The notes under the pieces are model-generated. The model saw only the letters and a list, made by a program, of their open reading frames with translations, was not told the DNA's origin and ran no database searches. Source: Corynebacterium durum (lineage in GTDB: Bacteria; Actinomycetota; Actinomycetes; Mycobacteriales; Mycobacteriaceae). Taken from it: a DNA stretch of 64,000 nucleotides. Below are positions 45,562 to 53,565 of this stretch, piece after piece. The stretch covers positions 186,001 through 250,000 of the forward strand of contig NZ_CP047200.1 of NCBI RefSeq assembly GCF_030408675.1. The letters run 5' to 3'. Position 1 is the first letter of the stretch; each line of letters opens with the position of its first letter. The position numbers were made by a program, and so were the translations under genes.

Positions 45562-46423
45562 GGTGCGTGAGTCGGCGCGGAAGACGCGGCGTCGACACGC
45601 AAAAAAGCGCAGCTGGAACCTCCTGTTCGTGCTGCTGGGTACACTGATCCTGCTGTACCCAGTGGCAGCAACCCTGTGGAACGATCACCGCCTAGAACGC
45701 ATCGCCGAGGAGTACAGCAAAAACGTACAAGCCATCAAACCCGAAGAAACGGTGGAGCGCTACATTGACGACGCTCGCGCCTATAACGCGGAACTCGCAG
45801 CACAAGGCCACCTGCCGAAAAAAGACATTGACGGCGACCCTGACTATGAGAACTACAAAAACCAACTCAACACCCCGCAAACCAACGGGGTGATGGCACG
45901 GCTGCAAATTCCCGCCATTGACGTTGACCTGCCTGTTTACCACACCGTCCGATCCGAAGTGCTCTACCGCGGTGCTGGACACATGCACGGCAGTGACCTG
46001 CCCGTTGGTGGCATGGGGACCAATGCTGTCATCTCCGCGCACACTGGCATGGTTGATGCCACCATGTTTGACAACCTGCCGAAACTCAAAGACGGGCAAG
46101 ACGTGTACATCAACGTGCTTGGTGAACGGTTGCGCTATCGCGTTACCGGCCGACAGGTGGTCAAGCCCGAGGACTACTCCGCAGTCACTTACGAGCCCGA
46201 CAAAGATAAAATCACCCTGGTTACCTGCACGCCCTACGGCATCAACTCCGACCGGTTGTTGGTTACTGCCGAACGCATAGCTCTCGACGCCGAACCGCAC
46301 GACGCGCTAGGTCCGCGTTACCGATTCGCGTGGTGGATGATTGCCGACCTCGTAGTCATTATTGTGGTGCTGTTGATCGTGCTGGTCAGCGAGGTGAGAG
46401 GGGCTATGCGGAAAAGAAGGTAG
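45548..46423 (+). CDS. Second class C sortase with variant lid
   Basis: 291 residues from the ATG at 45548, chosen because AAGGA lies 5 nt upstream; ATG 45542 is within that site. Helices at about 24-45 and near the C-terminus flank the catalytic domain with His165 (SAHTG), Cys227 (TLVTC) and Arg236 (DRLLVTAER). The lid position reads DPDY (97-100) in place of DPW/DPF. It overlaps the tip gene and ends the operon. Two sortases for one pilus also occur in the C. diphtheriae SpaDEF and SpaGHI loci, where one may favour tip or base incorporation. Confidence 0.92.
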   Translation: MATLKVRESARKTRRRHAKKRSWNLLFVLLGTLILLYPVAATLWNDHRLERIAEEYSKNVQAIKPEETVERYIDDARAYNAELAAQGHLPKKDIDGDPDYENYKNQLNTPQTNGVMARLQIPAIDVDLPVYHTVRSEVLYRGAGHMHGSDLPVGGMGTNAVISAHTGMVDATMFDNLPKLKDGQDVYINVLGERLRYRVTGRQVVKPEDYSAVTYEPDKDKITLVTCTPYGINSDRLLVTAERIALDAEPHDALGPRYRFAWWMIADLVVIIVVLLIVLVSEVRGAMRKRR

Positions 46424-46434
46424 CTGCGGCGAAA

Positions 46435-46830
46435 ACCAAGGCCGATGCTGCGAAGGAGGTGGCGGTGTTGGGGGCCGGTGACTCCAATGGGTGCTGCGAC
46501 AGGGGCTGAGCGTGTTATGAGGTCTGTGCGTAGTGCTCACGCTTCACAGAACGCGCAGCCAGTGGGGGTGGAGACGAAAGGCACTCCGGTCACCCGCGTG
46601 GGGAAACCTCCTACACTTATGACAAGGTGGGATGGGTCACCGAAACTGCGACCAGGCGGAGCTTATTGAAGCCACTGCTCACGCGGTTTAGCTACGCTGG
46701 GTATTCAGATCAGGTGACCCCTAATACTGGTCACGGTAAAGGCGCTATTCATATCCCAAATAAGTCTCTTCCTGCTGGATAGGGCGCTTTACCTGAAGGG
46801 TTTAGCCCTATAAAACCAATAGGCACATAG
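46435..46830 (+). pseudogene. C-terminal remnant of an Rhs/YD-repeat polymorphic toxin
   Basis: No intact gene lies between the sortase and 46836. One frame gives a YD-repeat signature (GDERHSGHPRGETSYTYDKV, then GWVTE) and a C-terminal tip PNTGHGKGAIHIPNKSLPAG-stop-GALPEGFSPIKPIGT ending at 46830. The internal TAG (46780-46782) replaces what is normally Lys. An Ala/Lys helix (AAAKTKADAAKEVAVLGA) at its left end is in another frame. The upstream Rhs core is gone, so it is an orphan toxin end. It ends 5 bp before the first immunity-type gene. Confidence 0.65.
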
Positions 46831-46835
46831 AAAAG

Positions 46836-47231
46836 ATGATTGAGGTGTCAGGTGTGAATGTTGTAGATGCTTTTGATAAATTTGACTACTTCAGGGGATT
46901 CTTTCTGGAATCAATAGCAATCAGTTATCTTGAAGATGGAAAAATAAATTGTCACGTCTCGCTTAGGAGGGGTGGGGAGTATGGTGAAGATTATGGCCTA
47001 GATGTGCCCAAGGTGGCTAATATTACAGTAGGTGACGTCTCGTCATATAGACTTTATCAAAAACCTGGAATTATGAGATTGCCCATCCTTACTGGTGTCC
47101 ATCTTGTGGATATTGATGGAAAACTGGGTATTGACTTTGGAGATTTGCCGAGTCAACCCAAGGATGCTGAGAGATTTTTATCGTCAAAGTTATTTTTCAT
47201 TGGAAGATATATTGACTTGCAGGTAAATTGA
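46836..47231 (+). CDS. Putative immunity protein (paralogue 1 of tandem set)
   Basis: 131 residues, cytoplasmic, AT-richer than the backbone. It starts 5 bp after the Rhs remnant, the usual place for the cognate immunity gene. It shares its layout with the next gene: F(N/D)YF..., VSSYR, GVHLVDIDGKLGIDFGDL. No family name is certain. Being whole while its toxin is broken, it may protect against toxins from neighbours. Confidence 0.6.
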   Translation: MIEVSGVNVVDAFDKFDYFRGFFLESIAISYLEDGKINCHVSLRRGGEYGEDYGLDVPKVANITVGDVSSYRLYQKPGIMRLPILTGVHLVDIDGKLGIDFGDLPSQPKDAERFLSSKLFFIGRYIDLQVN

Positions 47232-47261
47232 AAATTTTGAAAAGGGTAGGTGTTGTGATCC

Positions 47262-47642
47262 TTGAATAAGTATGACATTTTTGAAAGGTTTAATTACTTT
47301 CAAGATTCCTTGTTGCGGTCTGTAAGTATTAAATATGCGGAAGATGGGAGAAAAAATGGTGAAGTAGTCATATATACCCGGGACTATATTGATGGTGCTG
47401 AAGTATGGGGAACTGTTACTATTCTTGTCGCTAATGTGTCCTCATATAGATTTCAAGAAGCTGTGAACACAACAGCGGTGGTTATTTCCACTGGTGCCCA
47501 TCTCGTTGATTTTGATGGAAAAGAAGGTGTAGAGCTTGGGGATATCCTAGATGCCCCTGAGTCATTAGAGGAGTTATTTTTCTCTGATTTGTTTATTTTA
47601 GGCGATAGGGTTGAAATAATTTTGAGTGAAGAATTCTGCTAG
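47262..47642 (+). CDS. Putative immunity protein (paralogue 2 of tandem set)
   Basis: 126 residues from a TTG at 47262 with AGGTAGG-like sequence upstream. Matching segments with paralogue 1: FNYFQDSLLRSVSIKYAEDG, NVSSYRF, GAHLVDFDGKEGVELGDI. About 35-40 percent identity by eye. Function is inferred only from position after a toxin remnant and the tandem duplication. Confidence 0.55.
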   Translation: MNKYDIFERFNYFQDSLLRSVSIKYAEDGRKNGEVVIYTRDYIDGAEVWGTVTILVANVSSYRFQEAVNTTAVVISTGAHLVDFDGKEGVELGDILDAPESLEELFFSDLFILGDRVEIILSEEFC

Positions 47643-47732
47643 AATTTTTGGTGTGGCGGATGCTAAGCTCCGTAGATATGTAGATGCGTTTTTTGCTGCC
47701 TGGGATCAAGAACGTCCAATCAGTTGCTGATA

Positions 47733-47840
47733 GCGAACCCCGAGTGTATGGCCTCGGAACGGTATGTTGATGATCTGCATTTTTCGCTGACTCGCTGAGG
47801 TTATCTGTTCGGCGGGAGGAAACGGTTGATGGGATGATGG
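47733..47840 (+). pseudogene. Decayed copy of the 3' end of the gene at 48168
   Basis: Bases 47761-47839 are about 75 percent identical by eye to 48592-48674 (coding YIDGLRF and RGKTVDDVM), but carry stops. The preceding 47643-47732 shows no coding signal. It indicates that a two-gene unit (immunity-type gene plus second gene) was duplicated and one copy lost its second gene. Confidence 0.55.
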
Positions 47841-48167
47841 ATGAATAATTTTACTATACTTAAACAATTTAATTATTTTCAAGATGATTTACTAAGCTCT
47901 GTTGGTATAAGGCATACTAAAGAGGCTGGTTTAAGGGATTGTAAAATAGCTATTGATTTAGGTGGCTGGAACCTCAATGTATGGGGTGGAGTTATAGATT
48001 CTTGTATCTAGCGCCTTATAATATAGATTTGAAGAATTGGCTGATCATTTAGCTCAAGTTATCTTTACGGTGTTTATCTCGTAGAATGTGATGGAAAGGT
48101 AGGCATTGACCTTGCCGACGCTTCAGGCGCTCTGCCTGTGTTTTGGAAGGAAAATTTACAGCTAATC
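47841..48167 (+). pseudogene. Frameshifted third immunity paralogue
   Basis: Starts MNNFTILKQFNYFQDDLLSS like paralogue 2, then a stop at 48009-48011. Similarity resumes in another frame from about 48060 with GVYLVECDGKVGIDLADA. That second frame runs straight into the following gene. At least one frameshift separates the halves. Confidence 0.65.
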
Positions 48168-48722
48168 ATGAACTTTGAAGATTTTGATCAAGCTTACGAG
48201 TGGTTTACGCCACGTCACGACCCGATGCCTTTCCCTAAAATGACTAAAGCGCAGCTAAGGAACGCTGTTAAGTTGTTCAAGGAGGATCAAGGACCAAGGA
48301 TTACGTATGTCGCAGAGTACCTAGACTCTACAAGTGGGAAAGATTTTCCTACGCTTGGTGATTTGGAACAGTTGTTGCGGTTGGGTAGGAAGTCCATGGA
48401 TAGGACTGGGCCAGAGTTTGATGATATTTCTGGCACTTTTTTCAGTCTGGCCAATGATTTTGCTTTCTGTCTGTGTGCATTCTTGCAGAAGTATCGGGAT
48501 GATGTGGATTGGGTGGCATCGAAAACGTCAAAGAAGTCAGGTGCGTACAATCGGCCGTTGATAGCTCGTCCTAATTATGAAACCTCAAAAGGGTATATTG
48601 ATGGTCTGCGTTTTTTTTCTGACTCGTTGAGGTCATCTGTTCGACGGGGGAAAACGGTGGATGATGTGATGAGGCAGTTGAAACGTTCAATAAAAAGGAA
48701 TTTCGACATTGACCTCAGCTAG
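48168..48722 (+). CDS. Hypothetical protein, second gene of the immunity-type module
   Basis: 184 residues from the ATG at 48168; the frame is open upstream to 48060 through the tail of the broken immunity paralogue, so a fusion or an ATG at 48138 is also possible. Mixed alpha/beta, soluble, with a basic C-terminus (RQLKRSIKRNFDIDL). No family is recognised. A decayed copy of its 3' end lies at 47761-47839, so the gene is part of a duplicated module and may also be an immunity protein. Confidence 0.5.
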   Translation: MNFEDFDQAYEWFTPRHDPMPFPKMTKAQLRNAVKLFKEDQGPRITYVAEYLDSTSGKDFPTLGDLEQLLRLGRKSMDRTGPEFDDISGTFFSLANDFAFCLCAFLQKYRDDVDWVASKTSKKSGAYNRPLIARPNYETSKGYIDGLRFFSDSLRSSVRRGKTVDDVMRQLKRSIKRNFDIDLS

Positions 48723-48771
48723 CATCGTCTCGAAGCAATAGGAAGGAACTTTCGTTCCTGATTCCGGCGAG

Positions 48772-49170
48772 ATGATGCGCCGCAGCCCAACAATCAAGGA
48801 GTTCTATCTTGAGTGGGAAGGGCTGCGGGTTTTCGGCGCGATTGACATCACGAACGTCCCGAAGGAGCTGGAGATACGGTTCACCTCACCGCGCCCGCCT
48901 AAAGAAGTGTCGTTACTCTTGACCGCCTACAGCAGCGTTAACGCACGCGGACGGTAAGCTTTCGGAGAGAATCAGGCTGGTCCATGGTGACGTAAATACA
49001 ACCCAGCATGGCGAGAATTACGCTCGAATCTCTATTCATGGTGCAACGCCAGAATCGTCAATTCTTGTATATAACGAGTACCCGGTAGGTTCCCCGGGGA
49101 CTCATGGATGTAAAGCAGTGGGATGCTGGTTGAATGTAGCGATAACTGCATTGCGTTTCAATGCAACTCA
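48772..49170 (+). pseudogene. Probable frameshifted small gene
   Basis: A 61-codon frame (MMRRSPTIKEFYLEWEGLRV ... TSPRPPKEVSLLL) stops at 48957. From about 48935 the next frame continues with protein-like sequence (GKLSERIRLVHGDVN, then ISIHGATPESSILVYNEYPV, THGCKAVG) up to about 49170 without a start. One frameshift near 48940 would join them. Family unknown. A hairpin AGGAAC/GTTCCT lies at 48744-48758 just before. Confidence 0.35.
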
Positions 49171-49272
49171 TGGAAACCTGCCGATAGGAGGGCTTTTGCT
49201 GACCTGCAGGGAACCAATACCCTGCTGCGCTGAGCAAACCAACAAGCATGCCAAGCAAGAAGGAACAACGCC

Positions 49273-49776
49273 ATGGAAAGCCATTACATCGGTTTCGCTG
49301 GCATACGCGACAGTATAATGACGTGGCGCGACCTGCAATGGGGGCTTGAGCAGGGGCTGATCAATCATGAGGACGTTGTTCGCTTTTCGGACTCCACTCT
49401 AGATGCTTCAGGTGTGCTCGCTGACCAGCTGCATCTCAACCTCTCAACCTGCTACAGGGAGGACGCGTGGGCCATAGAGGATGCCCTCAATGCATTAGTC
49501 AACGCCCATAACGCAAGCGTAGACATTTCACTATGGCAGTACCTTGTCCTACGCCACGTCTACATCAACAGGGATTCCTACCAAGATCCTTTAGATGAGG
49601 TCGCCTCGATTTACGCTGATTTTGGCTTCGATGAAGAAGTAGAAAAGTTCGTGTACTACATGCCCCCTAGTGACTACAACCCATCTCGCCACACCTACGA
49701 GGAGAATATCGCGAGACTATACGCCAACTGGGAGTTATATCTTCGCACTAACCGCGACAAATACGTCCACCACTAA
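49273..49776 (+). CDS. DUF2247-like protein, probable immunity protein
   Basis: 167 residues. The N-terminal pattern MTWRDLQWGLEQGLINHEDV (after IRDSI) and the acidic, helical remainder resemble DUF2247 proteins, many of which lie in polymorphic-toxin immunity arrays. The conclusion agrees with the preceding toxin debris. It is convergent with sigC, 11 bp away. Family assignment is from memory of the motif. Confidence 0.55.
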   Translation: MESHYIGFAGIRDSIMTWRDLQWGLEQGLINHEDVVRFSDSTLDASGVLADQLHLNLSTCYREDAWAIEDALNALVNAHNASVDISLWQYLVLRHVYINRDSYQDPLDEVASIYADFGFDEEVEKFVYYMPPSDYNPSRHTYEENIARLYANWELYLRTNRDKYVHH

Positions 49777-49787
49777 CTCAGGAAACG

Positions 49788-50369
49788 TTAGCCCAGCCCC
49801 CACGCCTTGGTTTCTTGTTCTTGGGCGTGGGTGGCGGCGATCACGTCGGCGCGGGCGCGGGCGACGCGGGAGCGTATGGTGCCGATGCGTACACCCGTGA
49901 TTTTGGCGGCTTCTTCGTAGGTGTATCCGAGTATTTGGGTGAGTATGAGGGCTTCGCGACGTTCGGGAGGAAGGGCGTCGATAAGCAGGCGCGCGTCTAC
50001 CCATTCAGTCCAGGTGCTGGAGGAGGGGGTACGTGCTTCGATGGCTTCCGGCTGGGTGGATGCTTTGCGGGGGCGCGCCATGTCGTGGCGGATGTTGTCT
50101 ACCCAGACGCGACGGGCGAGGGAGAGGATCCAGGTGCGTGCTGAGCTGCGGGCTGCGAAGCGGGGGAGCGCGCTCATGACGCGGAGGTAGGTTTCCTGGG
50201 TGAGGTCGTCGGCGATGTCCTGTCCGCCGAGGTGAGCGAGGAGGCGCCACACGTCTTTTTGGGTGGCTTGGATGAAGTCGGTGAGGGCAGCGCGGTCGCC
50301 TCGCCCTGCTTTGAGGGCGAGTGCGGTTACGGCGTCATCGGCCGATTCGTGCGCTGCGTGGGGGTTCAT
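49788..50369 (-). CDS. sigC: ECF sigma factor SigC
   Basis: 193 residues, the length of C. glutamicum SigC, and next to katA as there. Region 2 (DLTQETYLRVMSALPRFAAR, then ARTWILSLARRVWVDNIRHD) and region 4 (ALILTQILGYTYEEAAKITG, then IGTIRSRVARARADV) are clear. In C. glutamicum SigC responds to impaired cytochrome aa3 oxidase and switches on cytochrome bd. No anti-sigma gene adjoins it. A TATTCT hexamer 7 nt before the ATG suggests a leaderless mRNA. Confidence 0.92.
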   Translation of the reverse strand: MNPHAAHESADDAVTALALKAGRGDRAALTDFIQATQKDVWRLLAHLGGQDIADDLTQETYLRVMSALPRFAARSSARTWILSLARRVWVDNIRHDMARPRKASTQPEAIEARTPSSSTWTEWVDARLLIDALPPERREALILTQILGYTYEEAAKITGVRIGTIRSRVARARADVIAATHAQEQETKAWGLG

Positions 50370-50376
50370 ACAAGGA

Positions 50377-50382
50377 AGAATA
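50377..50382 (-). promoter_or_regulatory. -10 hexamer of a leaderless sigC promoter
   Basis: TATTCT on the minus strand ends 7 nt before the sigC ATG; no ribosome site is seen. Confidence 0.45.
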
Positions 50383-50482
50383 CCAGGTTACGTGCGGGGT
50401 GCGGTGATGCCACATACGTCGATAGGTCGACATGATAAATAGAATCTGCCTAATGAAGGTTCGCCTTGGTTGCGCTCTACCC

Positions 50483-50521
50483 TATCAATATATAACCTAT
50501 TGATAAGCCCGAATTGATAAG
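50483..50521. promoter_or_regulatory. Palindrome and direct repeat upstream of katA
   Basis: Perfect inverted repeat TATCAATA-N7-TATTGATA (50483-50505), and a direct repeat ATTGATAAG at 50499 and 50513. It is 48-70 bp before the katA ATG. OxyR or an iron/haem regulator are candidates; the motif is not decisive. Confidence 0.6.
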
Positions 50522-50552
50522 ACTCTCCCACTAGTGGAAGGATTCGTAACCC

Positions 50553-52130
50553 ATGCCCCACACTCCACCCAGCAACAGCAGCCAGTCCTCCGCCGCCGAC
50601 CCCATCGTTTCCGCCGGACGTTGCCCCGTCGTCCACGGAGCAGCTGCCAGTGCGTCAACAAACCTCAACGGCGCGCCCACCCCCAGCGAGAATCACTCCG
50701 TTACCCAAGGCCAGCAGGGCGGAATATCTTTGCACGATATTCACTTGATTGAAAAGCTTGCCCACTTTAACCGCGAGCGCATCCCGGAGCGTGTGGTGCA
50801 CGCGAAAGGTTCCGGCGCTTTCGGCGAGCTGGTCGTCACCGAGGACGTGTCCGCTTACACCTGTGCAGCCTTGTTCCAGCCCGGCACCGTCACCCCGCTG
50901 CTGCTGCGTTTCTCCACTGTTGCTGGTGAGCAGGGCTCACCAGACGCGTGGCGCGATGTACGTGGATTTTCCCTGAAGTTTTACACCTCGGAGGGCAATT
51001 ACGACATTGTGGGTAACAACACCCCGGTGTTTTTCCTCCGCGACGGCATTAAGTTCCCGGACTTCATTCATTCCCAGAAGCGCATGCCGGGTTCTGGCCT
51101 GCGCGACGCCAACATGCAGTGGGATTTCTGGACCCGCACCCCGGAGTCGGCACACCAGGTGACCTATGTGATGGGTGACCGCGGCATTCCAAAGAGTTTC
51201 CGTCACATGGATGGTTTCGGTTCCCACACCTACCAGTGGATTAACGAGGCCGGTGAGCGTTTCTGGGTGAAGTACCACTTCAAGACCCGCCAGGGCTGGG
51301 AATTCTACACCGACGAAGAAGCCGCACGGGTCGCAGGTGAGAATGCCGATTCCTCCCGCAGCGATCTGTACGATGCTATTGCGCGCGGAGACTTCCCCAC
51401 GTGGGACGTGAAAGTGCAGATTATGCCCGTCGATGAGGCCGCAAGCTATCGCTGGAACCCCTTCGATCTGACAAAGACCTGGTCCCAGAAGGATTACCCA
51501 CTCATTCCGGTGGGGCATTTCACCCTGAACCGCAACCCGGAGAACTTCTTCGCCCAGATCGAACAGGCCGCGTTCGCTCCGTCGAACCTGGTACGCGGCA
51601 TTGGTTTCTCCCCGGATAAGATGCTGCTGGCCCGCGTGTTCGCATACGCCGATGCGCACCGCTACCGCGTGGGTGCTAACTCGGATCAGCTTCCGGTGAA
51701 CCGCCCGGTCTGCCCGGTGAATTCCTACAGTCACGACGGCCCCATGACCTACCAGTTCCAGGGCCCTGACCAGCCGGTGTATTCCCCGAACGGCTACGGA
51801 CGGCCCGCAGGTTTCCAGGATTCCGGCACCAGCTCGGACGTCGATACGAACCTTGGGTCTGCAGGCAACCTGGGGTTGTGGGCGGACACGCACGGTAGTG
51901 AATTCGTCCGTGATGCTTACGTAAAGCACCCCGACGATGACGACTTCATGCAGGCCGGCATCCTAGTGCGGGAGGTGCTTGACGACGCCGCGCGCGAACG
52001 GCTTGCAGGCAACATCAGCCGTGCGATGAACGGCGTCACCCCCGAGGTGGAGCAGCGGGTGTATGAGTACTGGACCAACGTTGATCCGTGGTTGGGTAAC
52101 CGCGTGCGTGAGCTGTTCACCAGCGCCTAA
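50553..52130 (+). CDS. katA: Monofunctional haem catalase
   Basis: 525 residues. Catalytic His83 (RVVHAKGSG), Asn in [11 protein letters not shown] and the proximal haem Tyr region [14 protein letters not shown] are present; NADPH-binding clade 3 features follow. The first 45 residues are a low-complexity extension. It degrades hydrogen peroxide in the cytoplasm. It is divergent from sigC, with a palindromic operator in between, and convergent with the next gene. Confidence 0.96.
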   Translation: MPHTPPSNSSQSSAADPIVSAGRCPVVHGAAASASTNLNGAPTPSENHSVTQGQQGGISLHDIHLIEKLAHFNRERIPERVVHAKGSGAFGELVVTEDVSAYTCAALFQPGTVTPLLLRFSTVAGEQGSPDAWRDVRGFSLKFYTSEGNYDIVGNNTPVFFLRDGIKFPDFIHSQKRMPGSGLRDANMQWDFWTRTPESAHQVTYVMGDRGIPKSFRHMDGFGSHTYQWINEAGERFWVKYHFKTRQGWEFYTDEEAARVAGENADSSRSDLYDAIARGDFPTWDVKVQIMPVDEAASYRWNPFDLTKTWSQKDYPLIPVGHFTLNRNPENFFAQIEQAAFAPSNLVRGIGFSPDKMLLARVFAYADAHRYRVGANSDQLPVNRPVCPVNSYSHDGPMTYQFQGPDQPVYSPNGYGRPAGFQDSGTSSDVDTNLGSAGNLGLWADTHGSEFVRDAYVKHPDDDDFMQAGILVREVLDDAARERLAGNISRAMNGVTPEVEQRVYEYWTNVDPWLGNRVRELFTSA

Positions 52131-52148
52131 GCCCTTTACTGCAGCCCT

Positions 52149-52814
52149 TTACTGAGTGAAATTGTAGTAGTCACCGAACTCACCAAATGCGGCAAACCCC
52201 AAGCGATGAAGATTCTCCTGGGGTGTGCTGGTGAGTTCGGTTTTTTCTATGTCATTGTGCAGGTAGGCGGCGTATTCTTCATCGCTCATGGCATCAAAAT
52301 CGGGGAAGAAAAAATCGTCTTCCTCGTCGGTGGGAGCCTGCTTCGAGGATTCAGTAAAAATGCGGATCAGGCGCTCTTCTGCCGCAGCATCCACGCGAGT
52401 AACCTCTGCGTGGTCGCGCCCTAATTGCTGTTTGAGATTGCCAGTAAGCATCTGGGCCACGTCCACGGATTCCAGCAATACATGCGTGCAGCCCTCCAAT
52501 GTGGGCTGGGTTATCACAGTGGTGACCTGCTGAATCATGTTTTCCAATTCTTCAGTCTCCACAAGCGAATGCTGATTATTCAGTTCCATGCAGCGGTCTA
52601 GGAATGCCAGAACCTTCTGCTTGCCCTCCGCATAGTCCCCGATAATGGCCAGCGCATCCTCGTCCTTGAACGTGCGGCTGGGCACGAGCTGCGGGTTGTG
52701 GCTGCACAGCAGCTGAAACAACAGTGGGATCTCGTAGGGATTCACCGCAATGCAGCGATGCTCCAGTTTGTCGCCTGTGGGTGTGACCGCGTAAAGCTCC
52801 ACAGTATTGGACAT
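52149..52814 (-). CDS. Conserved acidic hypothetical protein
   Basis: 221 residues from the ATG at 52814, chosen because GGAG lies 6 nt upstream; the frame is open further (to 53306) only because it is antisense to ohr. No signal peptide or membrane segment. Helical N-terminal domain (MSNTVELYAVTPTGDKLEHR), acidic C-terminus (DEEDDFFFPDFDAMSDEEYA). Family not recognised. It is divergent from ohr and convergent with katA, so a role in oxidative stress is possible but unsupported. Confidence 0.6.
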   Translation of the reverse strand: MSNTVELYAVTPTGDKLEHRCIAVNPYEIPLLFQLLCSHNPQLVPSRTFKDEDALAIIGDYAEGKQKVLAFLDRCMELNNQHSLVETEELENMIQQVTTVITQPTLEGCTHVLLESVDVAQMLTGNLKQQLGRDHAEVTRVDAAAEERLIRIFTESSKQAPTDEEDDFFFPDFDAMSDEEYAAYLHNDIEKTELTSTPQENLHRLGFAAFGEFGDYYNFTQ

Positions 52815-52937
52815 TGCCTGCTCCATAGGTGGTAGAAGAATTGGTACAGTGTGCATGCTACCCTGCGAAGCAGACACGGCAGGAACGTCGTGATCTACAA
52901 TAGTGTGGACTGTCTCACAGATGAAAGGACACTGACC

Positions 52938-53369
52938 ATGGCAGAAACCCTGTACACCGCAACCGTCACCTCCACCGGTGGGGGCCGCGACGGCCGCGTC
53001 GAATCCAAAACTGGCGACCTCGCCCTTGATGTTCGCCCGCCGAAGGAACTCGGTGGTGCAGGTGGTGCCGCCAACCCCGAGCTGCTGTTTGCCGCCACCT
53101 GGGCGTCCTGCTTCAACGGTGCGCTTCAGCTCATCATGAAGAACGCGGGTGTTGACGTCGCTCACCACCAGCCCACCGTGACCGCCGATGTGTCCCTGAA
53201 CCGCGACCCCAGCGACGAGGGTTTCCGCCTCAGCGGCACCATCACCGTTGCGTTTGCCAACCAGGACGAGCTGTCTAACGCCGCCGAGCTGATGGAGAAG
53301 GCCCACGCCTTCTGCCCCTACTCCAAAGCCGTGCGCGGTGAATTCGACGCAGACGTTGCGCTTGGGTAA
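52938..53369 (+). CDS. ohr: Organic hydroperoxide resistance protein Ohr
   Basis: 143 residues, standard for Ohr, from the ATG at 52938 with AAAGGA upstream. Peroxidatic Cys58 (WASCFNG) and resolving Cys126 (AFCPYSKAVRG) are both present, as is the conserved Arg20 (GRDGR). It reduces lipid and organic hydroperoxides using lipoyl thiols. TACAAT at 52896-52901 is a plausible -10. No OhrR regulator is nearby. Close to katA, it makes this a peroxide defence region. Confidence 0.93.
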   Translation: MAETLYTATVTSTGGGRDGRVESKTGDLALDVRPPKELGGAGGAANPELLFAATWASCFNGALQLIMKNAGVDVAHHQPTVTADVSLNRDPSDEGFRLSGTITVAFANQDELSNAAELMEKAHAFCPYSKAVRGEFDADVALG

Positions 53370-53565
53370 CTTTTACTAGGAACCCATTACCCCAAACCAG
53401 CCCACTGGGGAGATGGCCCGCGCCCGCATAACCCACCCCATCATGCGAGGCGCACGGTCGTCTACCTTGTTGTGTGCTGGTGATTGTCGTTTTATGGCCT
53501 ATTTGTGCTGTTACTGCGAGGTCACCGCATGCACCGGCCACCACGCGGACTTCAAGGAGATAGGC

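Noticed and set aside
50937..51929. 330-codon frame antisense to katA
   Set aside because: Shadow of a clear catalase gene.
52815..53306. N-terminal extension of the acidic protein gene up to 53306
   Set aside because: It is antisense to ohr and a good ribosome site supports the start at 52814.
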